Part shown: positions 36,220 to 44,935 of the stretch, piece after piece
Layout of the letters: each line of letters starts with the position of its first letter
How positions within the stretch are numbered: position 1 is the first letter of the stretch
The notes under the pieces: generated by a model
The model's database searches: none
What the model was told of the DNA's origin: nothing
What the model saw: only the letters and a program-made list of their open reading frames with translations
Program-made: the position numbers and the translations under genes
Assembly (NCBI GenBank): GCA_017557505.1
Contig: JAFYYP010000007.1
Coordinates: forward strand, 62,001-126,000
Direction: 5' to 3'
Length of the DNA stretch: 64,000 bases
DNA from: Bacillota bacterium
Lineage (GTDB): Bacteria; Bacillota; Clostridia; Peptostreptococcales; Anaerovoracaceae

Positions 36220-37804
36220 CGAAGCGCTGGCGCCGGTCACGCCGGGTCCGTCCAGCTCCAATACGGCAGGGCCCATGCGCATCGCGTCCGTCTGCCGTCA
36301 GTTCTTCGGGCTGCCCATCACGAAGGCGTCCATCGAAATGAGCAAGTACGGCTCGTTCACGTTCACGTATTTCGGCATGCGTTCCGATCTCGCGTTCGTG
36401 TTCGGCCTGCTGGGTCACAGTCCGTCCGATCCCGGTTTCTTCGGTGCGTACGAAGAGGCGAAGGAAAAGGGCGTAACGATCGATTACGGCTTTTACGAGG
36501 ACCTTCCGGCAGAACCGGGGGAATATGTCCGCCTCATACTGGAAAATGCCGCTACGGGCCGGAAAATGACCTTCTGCGGCGCCTCTGTGGGCGGGGGAGG
36601 GTTTTATCTGGAATCCGCGGACGGCTGCAGCTTCCACACGGGCGGCTATCATCACGAGATCCTGCTGTTCACGGCGCCTGCGGGCGAAGTAAGGCGCCAC
36701 GATATGGTCAAGGCCATCCTCGCCATCTCCGGCGATCCCGAAGAGATCAAGGTCTGCGAAGGCCCGGACAAGCTGCTGTACGACGTAAAGCTGGCGGATG
36801 CGCCGACGGAAAAACAGCTGGACGCGTTCAAGAACATCGAAGGACTACTGCATTTCGGCTACGCGAAGCCTGCGCATACCGTCGTGCCGTCTGAAAACCG
36901 TCCGCCGGTGTTCGAGACGCCTGAGGAATTGCTGGCGTACTGTAATGAAAACGGCCGGTCGTTCTGGGAAGCAGCCTGCGATTATGAAGCTTCTCTCTCG
37001 GGCTGGACTCAGGAACAGGTGATGGCGCAGGCTGGAAAGCTCTGGGACGTCATCCTCGAATCCGAAAAGAGGGGCTACGAAGAGGGCAACGACCTGCATC
37101 AGCTGCTGGGACCGAAAGCGCCGCAGGTGAAGGATTTTTACGAAAACAGTCCGCAGAAGATCGCCGGCGGCATCCTTGACAAAGCGGCGCCTGCCTCTTT
37201 ATCCATCATGGAATGGGCCGGCGGTTCGGGCACCATCGTCTGCATCCCGACGGGCGGCGCTTCCGGCATCGTTCCCGGGGTCATCATGGGCCTTTGCAAA
37301 GACAGGGGCTGGGGCAGGGAAGAAGCCGTAAAAGGCCTGCTTGCGGCGGGTCTGGCCGGCGTATTCATGGCCGAGACCGACTATTTCGGCGGCTGGGGCT
37401 GTCAGGCGGAGATCGGCTGCGGGGTAGGCATGGCAGCCGCCGGGCTCGTCTGCATGATGGGCGGCTCTGCCGCGCAATGCCTCGACGCAGCCAGCATGGG
37501 CATCCAGAGCCTGATCGGCCTCGTGTGCGATTCCGTGTGCGGCGAATCGCAGGTGCCGTGCTATATCCGCAACATGACGGGCTGCGCGACGGCACTGGCC
37601 TGCGCGAACGCGGCCATGGCGGGGCTGGACGCGCTCATTCCGCTCGACGAGATGGTGACCGCCATGATGAAGGTCGGACGCGCTTCCAGAAGCATCAGGC
37701 TCAATTCCATGGGCGCCAACGGAACGCCGACGGGCGTAAAACTGGAAGCGGAAGAAACGGAGCGGCAGCAGAAAGCTGTCGATGAAAAGCTTGGAAAATA
37801 TTAA
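36194..37804 (+). CDS. L-serine dehydratase, iron-sulphur dependent, single-chain
   Basis: Deaminates L-serine to pyruvate and ammonia using an oxygen-labile [4Fe-4S] cluster. 536 residues combine both parts normally split in Clostridia: the beta domain first (PSSSNTAGPMRIA, residues about 19-31) and the alpha domain after about residue 270. Candidate cluster cysteines are in GCQAEIGCG, LVCDSVCGE and QVPC, matching the C-x-AE, CD and VPC pattern of the family. AAAGGA precedes the ATG. It overlaps the EamA gene by 26 nt and rlmN by 23 nt. The EamA protein might export or import a related amino acid; this is inference. Confidence 0.9.
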   Translation: MKRIPSIFNEALAPVTPGPSSSNTAGPMRIASVCRQFFGLPITKASIEMSKYGSFTFTYFGMRSDLAFVFGLLGHSPSDPGFFGAYEEAKEKGVTIDYGFYEDLPAEPGEYVRLILENAATGRKMTFCGASVGGGGFYLESADGCSFHTGGYHHEILLFTAPAGEVRRHDMVKAILAISGDPEEIKVCEGPDKLLYDVKLADAPTEKQLDAFKNIEGLLHFGYAKPAHTVVPSENRPPVFETPEELLAYCNENGRSFWEAACDYEASLSGWTQEQVMAQAGKLWDVILESEKRGYEEGNDLHQLLGPKAPQVKDFYENSPQKIAGGILDKAAPASLSIMEWAGGSGTIVCIPTGGASGIVPGVIMGLCKDRGWGREEAVKGLLAAGLAGVFMAETDYFGGWGCQAEIGCGVGMAAAGLVCMMGGSAAQCLDAASMGIQSLIGLVCDSVCGESQVPCYIRNMTGCATALACANAAMAGLDALIPLDEMVTAMMKVGRASRSIRLNSMGANGTPTGVKLEAEETERQQKAVDEKLGKY

Positions 37805-38807
37805 GGCATTCACAAGAGAAGAAAGAGCAGTGGTCCTGAAAGAACTCGGCCTGCCGGCATTCCGCGAGAAGCAGATCTTCGCGTGGATCTGCCGCGGAGC
37901 GAAAGGCTGGGACGAATGCACGGATCTGTCCAAGGATCTGCGCGCAAAACTCGCGGAGCGTTTTTCCTGGGAGAATGCCGAAGCAGAGCTCGTGCAGACA
38001 TCTTCCGACGGCACGCGCAAATTTCTGATCCGTCTGCCGGACGGCGAAAGGGTGGAAGCCGTGTTCATGGCCTACGAATACGGCAATTCGCTGTGCCTCT
38101 CCACGCAGGTCGGCTGCAATATGGGCTGCGTTTTCTGCGCGTCCACGATCGGCGGCAAAGTCAGAGACCTCGCCGCGTGGGAGATGCTCGAAGAATACGT
38201 TCTGGCCGTCCGCGAGACGGGTGAGCCCATCAATCACATCGTCCTCATGGGCATGGGCGAACCGTTCGACAACTACGAAGAAGTCGCGGCTTTCCTGCGC
38301 CTCATCCACGATCCGCAGGGCATAGGCCTCAGCTACCGCAACATCACGCTGTCGACCTGCGGCCTTGTGCCGGGCATCCGGCGCTTCGGGGAAGAATTTC
38401 CCCAGGTGAACCTGGCCATCTCTCTGCACGCTTCGAACCAGGCGGACCGCGAAAAGCTCATGCCGGTCGCGAAAGCCTATCCGCTCGAAGAACTCATCCC
38501 CGCCTGCCGGCAGCATGCGGAGAAAACGGGGCGCCGCGTGACGTTCGAATTCGCCCTGATCGCCGGCCGCAACGACACGCCGCAGACCGCGAAGGAACTG
38601 GCGGATCTGCTGCGCGGCATGCTGTGCCACGTCAACCTCATCCCGCTGAATCCGGTGACGGAAACAGGCCTTCAAGGCACGGACAGAAAGGCCGCGGCGA
38701 AATTCCGGGAACGCCTGGAATTGCAAGGAATTCCGGCAACGGTACGCAGACAGCTCGGAGCCGATATCGACGCCGCGTGCGGACAACTTCGCAAAAAATA
38801 CACTTAA
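37782..38807 (+). CDS. rlmN: Dual-specificity RNA methyltransferase RlmN
   Basis: Radical-SAM enzyme that methylates C2 of A2503 in 23S rRNA and A37 in some tRNAs. 341 residues; the radical SAM motif is C112-x3-C116-x2-C119 and the protein carries the conserved GMGEPFDNYE and later LIPLNPV segments. The methyl-carrying Cys is expected near the C-terminus (AACGQL). Overlap with the serine dehydratase gene by 23 nt points to translational coupling. Confidence 0.97.
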   Translation: MKSLENIKAFTREERAVVLKELGLPAFREKQIFAWICRGAKGWDECTDLSKDLRAKLAERFSWENAEAELVQTSSDGTRKFLIRLPDGERVEAVFMAYEYGNSLCLSTQVGCNMGCVFCASTIGGKVRDLAAWEMLEEYVLAVRETGEPINHIVLMGMGEPFDNYEEVAAFLRLIHDPQGIGLSYRNITLSTCGLVPGIRRFGEEFPQVNLAISLHASNQADREKLMPVAKAYPLEELIPACRQHAEKTGRRVTFEFALIAGRNDTPQTAKELADLLRGMLCHVNLIPLNPVTETGLQGTDRKAAAKFRERLELQGIPATVRRQLGADIDAACGQLRKKYT

Positions 38808-38825
38808 AAGTTTTCCTCTGGCGGG

Positions 38826-38854
38826 TTGCCCGAAGCCCGCAGTCAAGGTATAAT
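38826..38854 (+). promoter_or_regulatory. Promoter of the P-loop protein / NUDIX pair
   Basis: -35 TTGCCC (38826-38831) and perfect -10 TATAAT (38849-38854), 17-nt spacer. The -35 lies in the loop of a small inverted repeat (GCGGG / CCCGC, 38821-38840), which may be the end of the rlmN message. Confidence 0.7.
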
Positions 38855-38896
38855 GAAAACACAGACAATCCTTGAAAAGAAAGTGGGGCGATTCCA

Positions 38897-39325
38897 ATGG
38901 TAAAGTTACTGGTAGGGCACAAAGGCAGCGGCAAGACCAAGGCGATGGTCGACATGGCTAATGCCAGCCTGGACAGCGTAAACGGAAGCATCGTTTTCAT
39001 CAACAAGAACCACAGACTGATGTACGATCTGAAATACCGGATCCGCGTCGTGTGCATGGAGGATTTCGAGCACATCACGAACATCGACGAGTACATCGGC
39101 TTCATATATGGCATCATCTCCCAGGATCACGATATCGAACTTATCTTTATCGACAGCATCCTGAAGCATGCGGACGTTAAACTGGAAGATCTGGAGGAGT
39201 TCCTGGGCAGACTGGCTGCCATCTCCGAGATCTACGGCCCCGATTTCGTTGTCAGCATTTCCGCCAACGTCGACGAGATGGGTCCCTACGTCAACAAGTA
39301 CGAGATCCTCAACCCCGCGCAATAA
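38897..39325 (+). CDS. Small P-loop ATP-binding protein
   Basis: 142 residues. The Walker A motif GHKGSGKT (7-14) sits at the extreme N-terminus and a Walker B-like strand, ELIFIDSIL, near residue 75. The rest is alpha/beta, cytoplasmic and without a clear DNA- or protein-binding extension, so it looks like a stand-alone minimal P-loop fold. Homologues in Clostridia are sometimes labelled PilT-like, but no pilus genes are here. Its stop overlaps the NUDIX start by one base. Confidence 0.8.
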   Translation: MVKLLVGHKGSGKTKAMVDMANASLDSVNGSIVFINKNHRLMYDLKYRIRVVCMEDFEHITNIDEYIGFIYGIISQDHDIELIFIDSILKHADVKLEDLEEFLGRLAAISEIYGPDFVVSISANVDEMGPYVNKYEILNPAQ

Positions 39326-39933
39326 TGGATTTCGAACACGTCATAGAGAAACTGGAAGGCCGTGAAAGCGGTCTCATTGAGATCAGAAAGCACAGCTGCG
39401 TCCTGATTCCGTTTGTGGAACGGGAAGGCAGGCTGTGCCTTCTTTTTGAGCTGCGCAGCGCCGGCATCTCGCAGCCCGGCGAAGTATGCTTCCCCGGCGG
39501 CCGCATGGAAGAAGGGGAGACCCCGCTGCAGACCGCGGTGCGCGAGATCGGCGAGGAACTGGGCATCGGTCCGGAGCATATTCTGTATACGCACGGATAC
39601 GATACGCTCATTCACTATGCGAACATGGCCATCCATACGGTCGTAGCGAAACTGGACCCTTCGGCGCTTGAGAATATCCGTCCTGCGAAGGACGAAGTCG
39701 CGGAGTGGTTCACGATCCCGGTGGACTGGCTGGCGGAGCACGAACCCATCGTTTACGAGTACCGCGTGCTGCCCGAGATCCGCGACGATTTTCCGTACGA
39801 CATCATCGAATCGCCCGATAAATACAACTGGCGGACCGGAAAATGGCACATTCCGGTCTGGAATTACGAGGGTCACTGCCTGTGGGGCATGACCGCGCGC
39901 ATCGTCTACGCACTGCTAAAATTCCTTGCGTAA
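39325..39933 (+). CDS. NUDIX hydrolase, CoA pyrophosphatase type
   Basis: Cleaves a nucleoside diphosphate linked to another group. 202 residues. The NUDIX box runs GGRMEEGETPLQTAVREIGEELGI and is preceded by LLFELRSAG and GEVCFPGG, the extension typical of coenzyme A diphosphatases (NudL/YeaB). It likely recycles oxidised or excess CoA. The ATAATG junction with the P-loop gene implies coupled translation. Confidence 0.9.
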   Translation: MDFEHVIEKLEGRESGLIEIRKHSCVLIPFVEREGRLCLLFELRSAGISQPGEVCFPGGRMEEGETPLQTAVREIGEELGIGPEHILYTHGYDTLIHYANMAIHTVVAKLDPSALENIRPAKDEVAEWFTIPVDWLAEHEPIVYEYRVLPEIRDDFPYDIIESPDKYNWRTGKWHIPVWNYEGHCLWGMTARIVYALLKFLA

Positions 39934-39954
39934 CGCAAGGGTGTATTGTATAAT
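39926..39954 (+). promoter_or_regulatory. Promoter of the nucleoside-type ABC binding protein
   Basis: -35 TTGCGT (39926-39931), perfect -10 TATAAT (39949-39954), 17-nt spacer. The -35 lies within the last codons of the NUDIX gene. The 60-nt leader contains a GCGGC/GCCGC stem (about 39972-39993) but does not match the purine riboswitch consensus. Confidence 0.75.
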
Positions 39955-40018
39955 TTTTCTGCTGATAATGACGCGGCCGACTGGAGTGTGCCGCGGTCAG
40001 AATAAGGAGGAAAATCAA

Positions 40019-41170
40019 ATGAAGAAGTTACTCGCGCTGCTCCTCGCGCTGGCTATGGTATTCTCCATGGCAGCCTGCACCAGCAGCAACGAACCCGCTG
40101 CAGAACCCACCCCCGACGATGGCGGCGAAGGCGAAGCAGCAGCTTACTCTGTCGCTATGATCACCGACTATGGTGACATCACCGACGAAAGCTTCAACCA
40201 GGCCACCTATGAAGCCTGCAAGGCTTTCTCCGATGCCAACGGCCTGAAGTTCAACTACTACAAGCCCGCCGGCGACAGCACCGCTGAAAGAGTCGCCATG
40301 ATCGAAGCAGCCATCGCTGACGGCTTCAACGTAGTCGTTTGCCCGGGCTATGCGTTCGGCGAAGCTCTCACGGAATGCTCTGTGACCTATCCGGACGTCA
40401 AGTTCATCGCTCTGGACGTTTCCGCAGGCGATCTGGCCGGTCTGTCCACCATTCCCGACAACCTGTTCTCCGCTGTTTACCAGGAAGAGCAGTGCGGCTT
40501 CATGGCCGGTTACGCTGCTGTTGCTCTGGGCTACAAGCACCTGGGCTACCTGGGCGGCATGGCAGTTCCCTCCGTCGTTCGCTTCGGCAACGGCTACATC
40601 CAGGGCGCTGACCTCGCAGCAAAGGAACTGGGCATCGACGGCGTTACGCTCGAGTACGTTTACGGCAACCAGTTCTTCGGCGACGCTGATATCACTTCCT
40701 ACATGGATACCTGGTATCAAACCAACGGCGTAGAAGTCGTCTTCGCTTGCGGCGGCGGCATCTGGACCTCTGCGGCTGAGGCTGCAGCCAAGGTCGGCGG
40801 CAAGGTCATCGGCGTTGACGTTGACCAGTCCAAGACCATCGACGCTTACGGCGCCGGCATGACGGTCACCTCCGCCATGAAGGGCCTGAAGGCTACTGTC
40901 AACACGCTGCTCACCGAGCTCGTACTGAACGACAACTGGTCCGCATACGGCGGTCAGATCATGACCCTGGGTCTCGTTTCCGGCACCGACGTCGAAGCGA
41001 ACTACACCCAGATCCCGTATGACACCACCCAGTGGGCTGACAGCTTCACTCAGGATGACTATGTTGCACTCGTTGGCAGAATCTTCTCCGGCGAGATCAG
41101 CATCGACGGTTCTCAGGACGAATTCGTTCCCAGCACCATCACCCTGAATAGATACGACAACATCAAGTAA
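40019..41170 (+). CDS. BMP family ABC transporter substrate-binding lipoprotein
   Basis: Extracellular binding protein for nucleosides, of the BmpA/PnrA/NupN type. 383 residues from ATG 40019 (AAGGAGG upstream): a lipoprotein signal with lipobox SMAAC (Cys about residue 20), an acidic linker (EPAAEPTPDDGGEGE), then the two-lobed binding domain (MITDYGDITDESFNQATYEA; the DESFN segment is a family signature). It has its own promoter and is followed by a terminator before the ATPase and permease genes. Codon choice is noticeably biased, consistent with high expression. Confidence 0.95.
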   Translation: MKKLLALLLALAMVFSMAACTSSNEPAAEPTPDDGGEGEAAAYSVAMITDYGDITDESFNQATYEACKAFSDANGLKFNYYKPAGDSTAERVAMIEAAIADGFNVVVCPGYAFGEALTECSVTYPDVKFIALDVSAGDLAGLSTIPDNLFSAVYQEEQCGFMAGYAAVALGYKHLGYLGGMAVPSVVRFGNGYIQGADLAAKELGIDGVTLEYVYGNQFFGDADITSYMDTWYQTNGVEVVFACGGGIWTSAAEAAAKVGGKVIGVDVDQSKTIDAYGAGMTVTSAMKGLKATVNTLLTELVLNDNWSAYGGQIMTLGLVSGTDVEANYTQIPYDTTQWADSFTQDDYVALVGRIFSGEISIDGSQDEFVPSTITLNRYDNIK

Positions 41171-41199
41171 TCCACCTGATAAAATCGCATCAAAAATAA

Positions 41200-41228
41200 A
41201 CGGACGACCTTTTAGGCCGTCCGTTTTT
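41200..41228 (+). terminator. Terminator between the binding protein and ATPase genes
   Basis: 10-bp stem ACGGACGACC / GGCCGTCCGT with one mismatch, a 5-nt loop and TTTTT. It should let the binding protein be made in excess over the membrane components, as is common for ABC importers. Confidence 0.85.
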
Positions 41229-41229
41229 A

Positions 41230-41238
41230 TGTTATGAT
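41230..41238 (+). promoter_or_regulatory. Possible extended -10 promoter of the ATPase-permease genes
   Basis: TGTTATGAT right after the terminator's T run, 33 nt before the ATPase start. Called on the extended -10 pattern alone. Confidence 0.35.
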
Positions 41239-41271
41239 TTTATTAACTATGGAATACAGGAGGTTGAAGCC

Positions 41272-42795
41272 ATGGATGCACCTTATGCAATAGAGATGCT
41301 CAACATAACCAAGCGGTTTCCGGGCATCATTGCTAACGACAACATCACACTTCAGCTCAAGAAAGGCGAGATACACGCCTTGCTTGGCGAAAACGGCGCC
41401 GGCAAGTCCACGTTGATGAGCGTGCTCTTCGGTCTGTACCAGGCGGAAGAAGGGCAGATCAAAAAGGACGGCAAGGTCGTCGAGATCAAAGACCCCAACG
41501 ATGCCAACGATCTGGGCATCGGCATGGTCCACCAGCACTTCAAGCTGGTCGAGTGCTTTACGGTACTGGATAACATCATCCTTGGCGTAGAGACCACGAA
41601 GAACGGTCTTCTGCAGAAGGCTGAAGCCCGCAAGAAGGTCATGGATCTTTCGGAAAAGTACGGTCTGGCAGTCGATCCGGACGCCTTCATCGAGGACATC
41701 ACGGTCGGCATGCAGCAGAGGACGGAGATCCTCAAGATGCTGTACCGCGACAACGAGATCCTCATCTTCGACGAACCGACGGCGGTTCTGACCCCGCAGG
41801 AGATCGAAGAGCTCATGCACATCATGAAAAATCTTGCGGCGGAAGGAAAGAGCATCCTGTTCATCTCCCACAAGCTGAACGAGATCATGGAAGTGGCTGA
41901 CCGGGTCACCGTTCTGCGCAAGGGCAAGTACATCGGCACCGTGGAAACGAAAAACACGACGAAGGAAGAACTGTCGCGCATGATGGTCGGCAGAGACGTC
42001 GAGTTCCAGGTGAAGAAAGAGCCCAGAACGCCCGGCGAAGAGATCCTGAAAGTCGAGAATCTGACGGTCGCTTCGAAAGTGCACAGCAACAACGCGGTCA
42101 AGAACGTCAGCTTCGACGTCCGCCGCGGCGAGATCGTGTGCATCGCGGGTATCGACGGCAACGGGCAGACAGAGCTCGTGTACGCGCTTACCGGTCTGGA
42201 AAAACCGGTATCCGGCAAGATCACGATGCTGGGAAAAGACATCACCCACGCGCCGATCCGCCAGCGCAGCGTGGACGGCATGAGCCACATTCCCGAAGAC
42301 CGCCACAAGCACGGCCTGGTGCTGGATTACTCGCTGGAATACAACGAAGTGCTCCAGACTTACTTCGAGCCGCGCTTCACGCATAACGGTTTCCTGGATA
42401 AACCGGCCATCCGCCAGTACTGCGAGAAGCTGATCGACGAATACGACGTCCGCTCCGGACAGGGCCCGATCACAAAGGCCCGCAGCATGTCCGGCGGCAA
42501 CCAGCAGAAGGCCATCATCGCCAGAGAGATCGACAGAGGCCCTGAACTGCTGGTCGCGGTCCAGCCCACGAGAGGCCTGGACGTCGGCGCCATCGAATCC
42601 GTTCACAGGCAGCTGGTGGCCCAGCGTGACGCCGACAAAGCGGTGCTGCTGGTCTCCCTGGAACTGGAAGAGGTCATGAGCGTACCCGACCGCATCCTCG
42701 TCATGTACGAAGGCGAGATCGTCGGCGAACTCGATCCGAAAGAGATCACCGTGGAAGAACTGGGCCTGTACATGTCCGGCGCGAAGAGACAGTAA
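41272..42795 (+). CDS. ABC transporter ATP-binding protein, nucleoside importer (YufO/NupO type)
   Basis: 507 residues with two fused ATPase domains. The first has Walker A GENGAGKST (about 38-46), the signature VGMQQR and Walker B ILIFDEPTA; the second has a degenerate Walker A, GIDGNGQTE, and an intact SGGNQQK signature, the asymmetry usual for RbsA/YufO-type ATPases. AGGAGG lies before the ATG. It works with the two permeases downstream and the BMP lipoprotein upstream. Confidence 0.95.
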   Translation: MDAPYAIEMLNITKRFPGIIANDNITLQLKKGEIHALLGENGAGKSTLMSVLFGLYQAEEGQIKKDGKVVEIKDPNDANDLGIGMVHQHFKLVECFTVLDNIILGVETTKNGLLQKAEARKKVMDLSEKYGLAVDPDAFIEDITVGMQQRTEILKMLYRDNEILIFDEPTAVLTPQEIEELMHIMKNLAAEGKSILFISHKLNEIMEVADRVTVLRKGKYIGTVETKNTTKEELSRMMVGRDVEFQVKKEPRTPGEEILKVENLTVASKVHSNNAVKNVSFDVRRGEIVCIAGIDGNGQTELVYALTGLEKPVSGKITMLGKDITHAPIRQRSVDGMSHIPEDRHKHGLVLDYSLEYNEVLQTYFEPRFTHNGFLDKPAIRQYCEKLIDEYDVRSGQGPITKARSMSGGNQQKAIIAREIDRGPELLVAVQPTRGLDVGAIESVHRQLVAQRDADKAVLLVSLELEEVMSVPDRILVMYEGEIVGELDPKEITVEELGLYMSGAKRQ

Positions 42796-42806
42796 AGGAG
42801 GTCGCC

Positions 42807-43898
42807 ATGAAAAAGTTTATAAAGAGCGAAGGCGGTCAGTCCTTTATCGCCTCCATCCTCTGCATCATCCTGGGACTTCTGATCGGTTACGTCGTGCTGC
42901 TGTTCATCGCCCCGAAGGGAGCTGCGACGGCCATCGGCGTCATCATCAAGAACTTCCTGTATTACCCGAGCAGCATTGCCCGCATGAAGTATTTCGGGAA
43001 CACGCTCGTCAAGACGGCACCGCTGCTGATGTGCTCGCTGTCCATCCTGTTCGCGTATAAGGTCGGCCTGTTCAACATCGGCTGCTCCGGCCAGTATACG
43101 GCGGGTACCTGCGCGGCACTTTACCTTGCGCTCGGCATGGGGCTCCCCTGGTGGGCCTGCACGATCGCTGCCATGATCTGCGGCGCTCTGCTGGCAGCCA
43201 TTTCCGGCATCCTGAAGAGCTACGCGAACGTGAACGAAGTCATTTCAGGCATCATGCTCAACTGGATCATGCTGTATTCGGCGAACATGATCCTCACGAA
43301 AGTGAAGGAATCCACGTCGCCCTACACGTATACGCTGAACAGCACGAATACCGGAGCCATCATCCCCGGACTCGGCCTGGGCAAGCTGTTCTCCAATAAT
43401 GCTTACATCACCATCGCCGTACCTCTGGCCATCCTGATCGCCATCGGCATCTGGGTGCTGCTCGAGAAGACGACGTTCGGTTACGAACTGAGAGCCACCG
43501 GCAACAACAAGAACGCGGCCAAGTATGCCGGCATGAACGAGAAGCGCAACATCATCGTTACCATGATGATCGCAGGCGGTCTCGCGGGTCTGGGCGGGGC
43601 GTTCCTGTATCTGACCGGCTTCGAACAGTATCAGTGCACGCAGTCCTCGGTCGCGGCCATGGGCTTCAACGGCATTTCGGCAGCCTTCCTGGGAGGGCTT
43701 TCGCCGATCGGCTCCATCTTCAGTTCTTTCTTCATCCAGCACATCACCGCGGGCGGCGCTTATGTAGATAAAACGATGTACAGCGCTCAGATCTCCGACC
43801 TGATCTCCTCGGTCATCATCTACCTGTGCGGCTTCGTCGGCTTCATCAAACTGGTGCTTAAGAAAGCTGCCGACAAGAAGGAAGGAGGCGCAAAGTAA
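42807..43898 (+). CDS. ABC transporter permease, nucleoside importer (YufP type)
   Basis: 363-residue membrane protein of the BPD_transp_2 family with about ten helices. It is the longer of the two permeases and carries the typical KTAPLLMCSLSILFAYKVGLFNIG and ELRATGNNKNAAKYAG segments. AAAGGAGG precedes the ATG. The TAATGA junction couples it to the second permease. Confidence 0.94.
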   Translation: MKKFIKSEGGQSFIASILCIILGLLIGYVVLLFIAPKGAATAIGVIIKNFLYYPSSIARMKYFGNTLVKTAPLLMCSLSILFAYKVGLFNIGCSGQYTAGTCAALYLALGMGLPWWACTIAAMICGALLAAISGILKSYANVNEVISGIMLNWIMLYSANMILTKVKESTSPYTYTLNSTNTGAIIPGLGLGKLFSNNAYITIAVPLAILIAIGIWVLLEKTTFGYELRATGNNKNAAKYAGMNEKRNIIVTMMIAGGLAGLGGAFLYLTGFEQYQCTQSSVAAMGFNGISAAFLGGLSPIGSIFSSFFIQHITAGGAYVDKTMYSAQISDLISSVIIYLCGFVGFIKLVLKKAADKKEGGAK

Positions 43899-44845
43899 TG
43901 ATACTGCTTCTGCAATATACCATCATCTTCGCTGCCGTACTTACGCTGGTAGCCATCGGCGGATGCTTCTCGGAGCACTCCGGCGTCATCAACATCGGTC
44001 TGGAAGGCATCATGGTCATGGGCGCCCTCGGCGGCGCGCTGGTCATGCGCTTTTCGAATTATCCCGAGAGCGGGAACGCGTTTACGCTCATCCTGCTCAC
44101 GATCCTGGCGGCTGTCGGTCTGGGCATGGTCTACTCCTTGCTTCTGGCTGTCGCGTGCATCAACTTCAAGGCGGACCAGACCATCATCGGTATCGCCATG
44201 AACATGCTGGGCACCGCGGCTGCGACCGTTATCGTCAAGGCCATGAACACCCGCATCAACCCGGACAACGTATCCTCCACGATACAGTACATCAATCAAA
44301 AGAAGGCGTTCCTGGTGAACCTGGGCGGATTCGAGTTCAACTGGTTCATGCTCGTGACCGTCATCCTGCTCGTCTGCTCGTACGTGCTGCTGTACAAGAC
44401 GAGGCTCGGCCTGCGCCTGCAGGCCTGCGGCGAACATCCGCAGGCGGCGGCTTCCGTCGGTATCTCGGTGTATAAGATGCGCTACATCGGCGTCATCATC
44501 TCCGGTTTCCTCGGCGGGCTCGGCGGCATCGTATACATCACGTCCGGCGTATCCGAGTGGAAGTTCGAGAACGGCGTCGCAGGCTTCGGCTTCCTCGCGC
44601 TGGCCGTTATGATCTTCGGCCAGTGGAAGCCCCACAGGATCGCGGTCTCCGCGCTGCTGTTCGGCCTGTTCCGCGCGCTGTCCAACGTCTACATGGGATT
44701 CGACTTCCTTGCGAAGCTGAATATCCCCAGCGGCATCTACAACATGCTGCCTTACATCATCTGCCTCATCGTACTGGCCTTCACGTCCAAGAAGTCCAGA
44801 GCACCGAAGGCGGAAGGCATTCCCTACGACAAGGGGATGCGGTAA
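43898..44845 (+). CDS. ABC transporter permease, nucleoside importer (YufQ type)
   Basis: 315-residue membrane protein, second permease of the importer, with NIGLEGIMVMGALGG near the N-terminus and LRLQACGEHPQAAASVGI in the coupling region. AGGAGG lies upstream and the start overlaps the previous stop by one base. A GC hairpin follows the gene. Confidence 0.94.
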   Translation: MILLLQYTIIFAAVLTLVAIGGCFSEHSGVINIGLEGIMVMGALGGALVMRFSNYPESGNAFTLILLTILAAVGLGMVYSLLLAVACINFKADQTIIGIAMNMLGTAAATVIVKAMNTRINPDNVSSTIQYINQKKAFLVNLGGFEFNWFMLVTVILLVCSYVLLYKTRLGLRLQACGEHPQAAASVGISVYKMRYIGVIISGFLGGLGGIVYITSGVSEWKFENGVAGFGFLALAVMIFGQWKPHRIAVSALLFGLFRALSNVYMGFDFLAKLNIPSGIYNMLPYIICLIVLAFTSKKSRAPKAEGIPYDKGMR

Positions 44846-44859
44846 ACCTGTATTCCCCG

Positions 44860-44885
44860 GGGGCGGCTGTTACGGCCGCCCCTTT
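44860..44885 (+). terminator. Terminator after the nucleoside importer
   Basis: Perfect 8-bp stem GGGGCGGC / GCCGCCCC, 7-nt loop, followed by TTTGTGCT. The U tract is short, so partial readthrough into the chromate transporter genes is possible. Confidence 0.65.
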
Positions 44886-44935
44886 GTGCTCATTGCGGTA
44901 TCCGGGATCGGACAAAAACTCAGAAAAGAGGCAAT

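Noticed and set aside
39955..40018. Purine riboswitch before the nucleoside importer
   Set aside because: The leader is about 60 nt with one GC stem and lacks the conserved three-way junction sequences.
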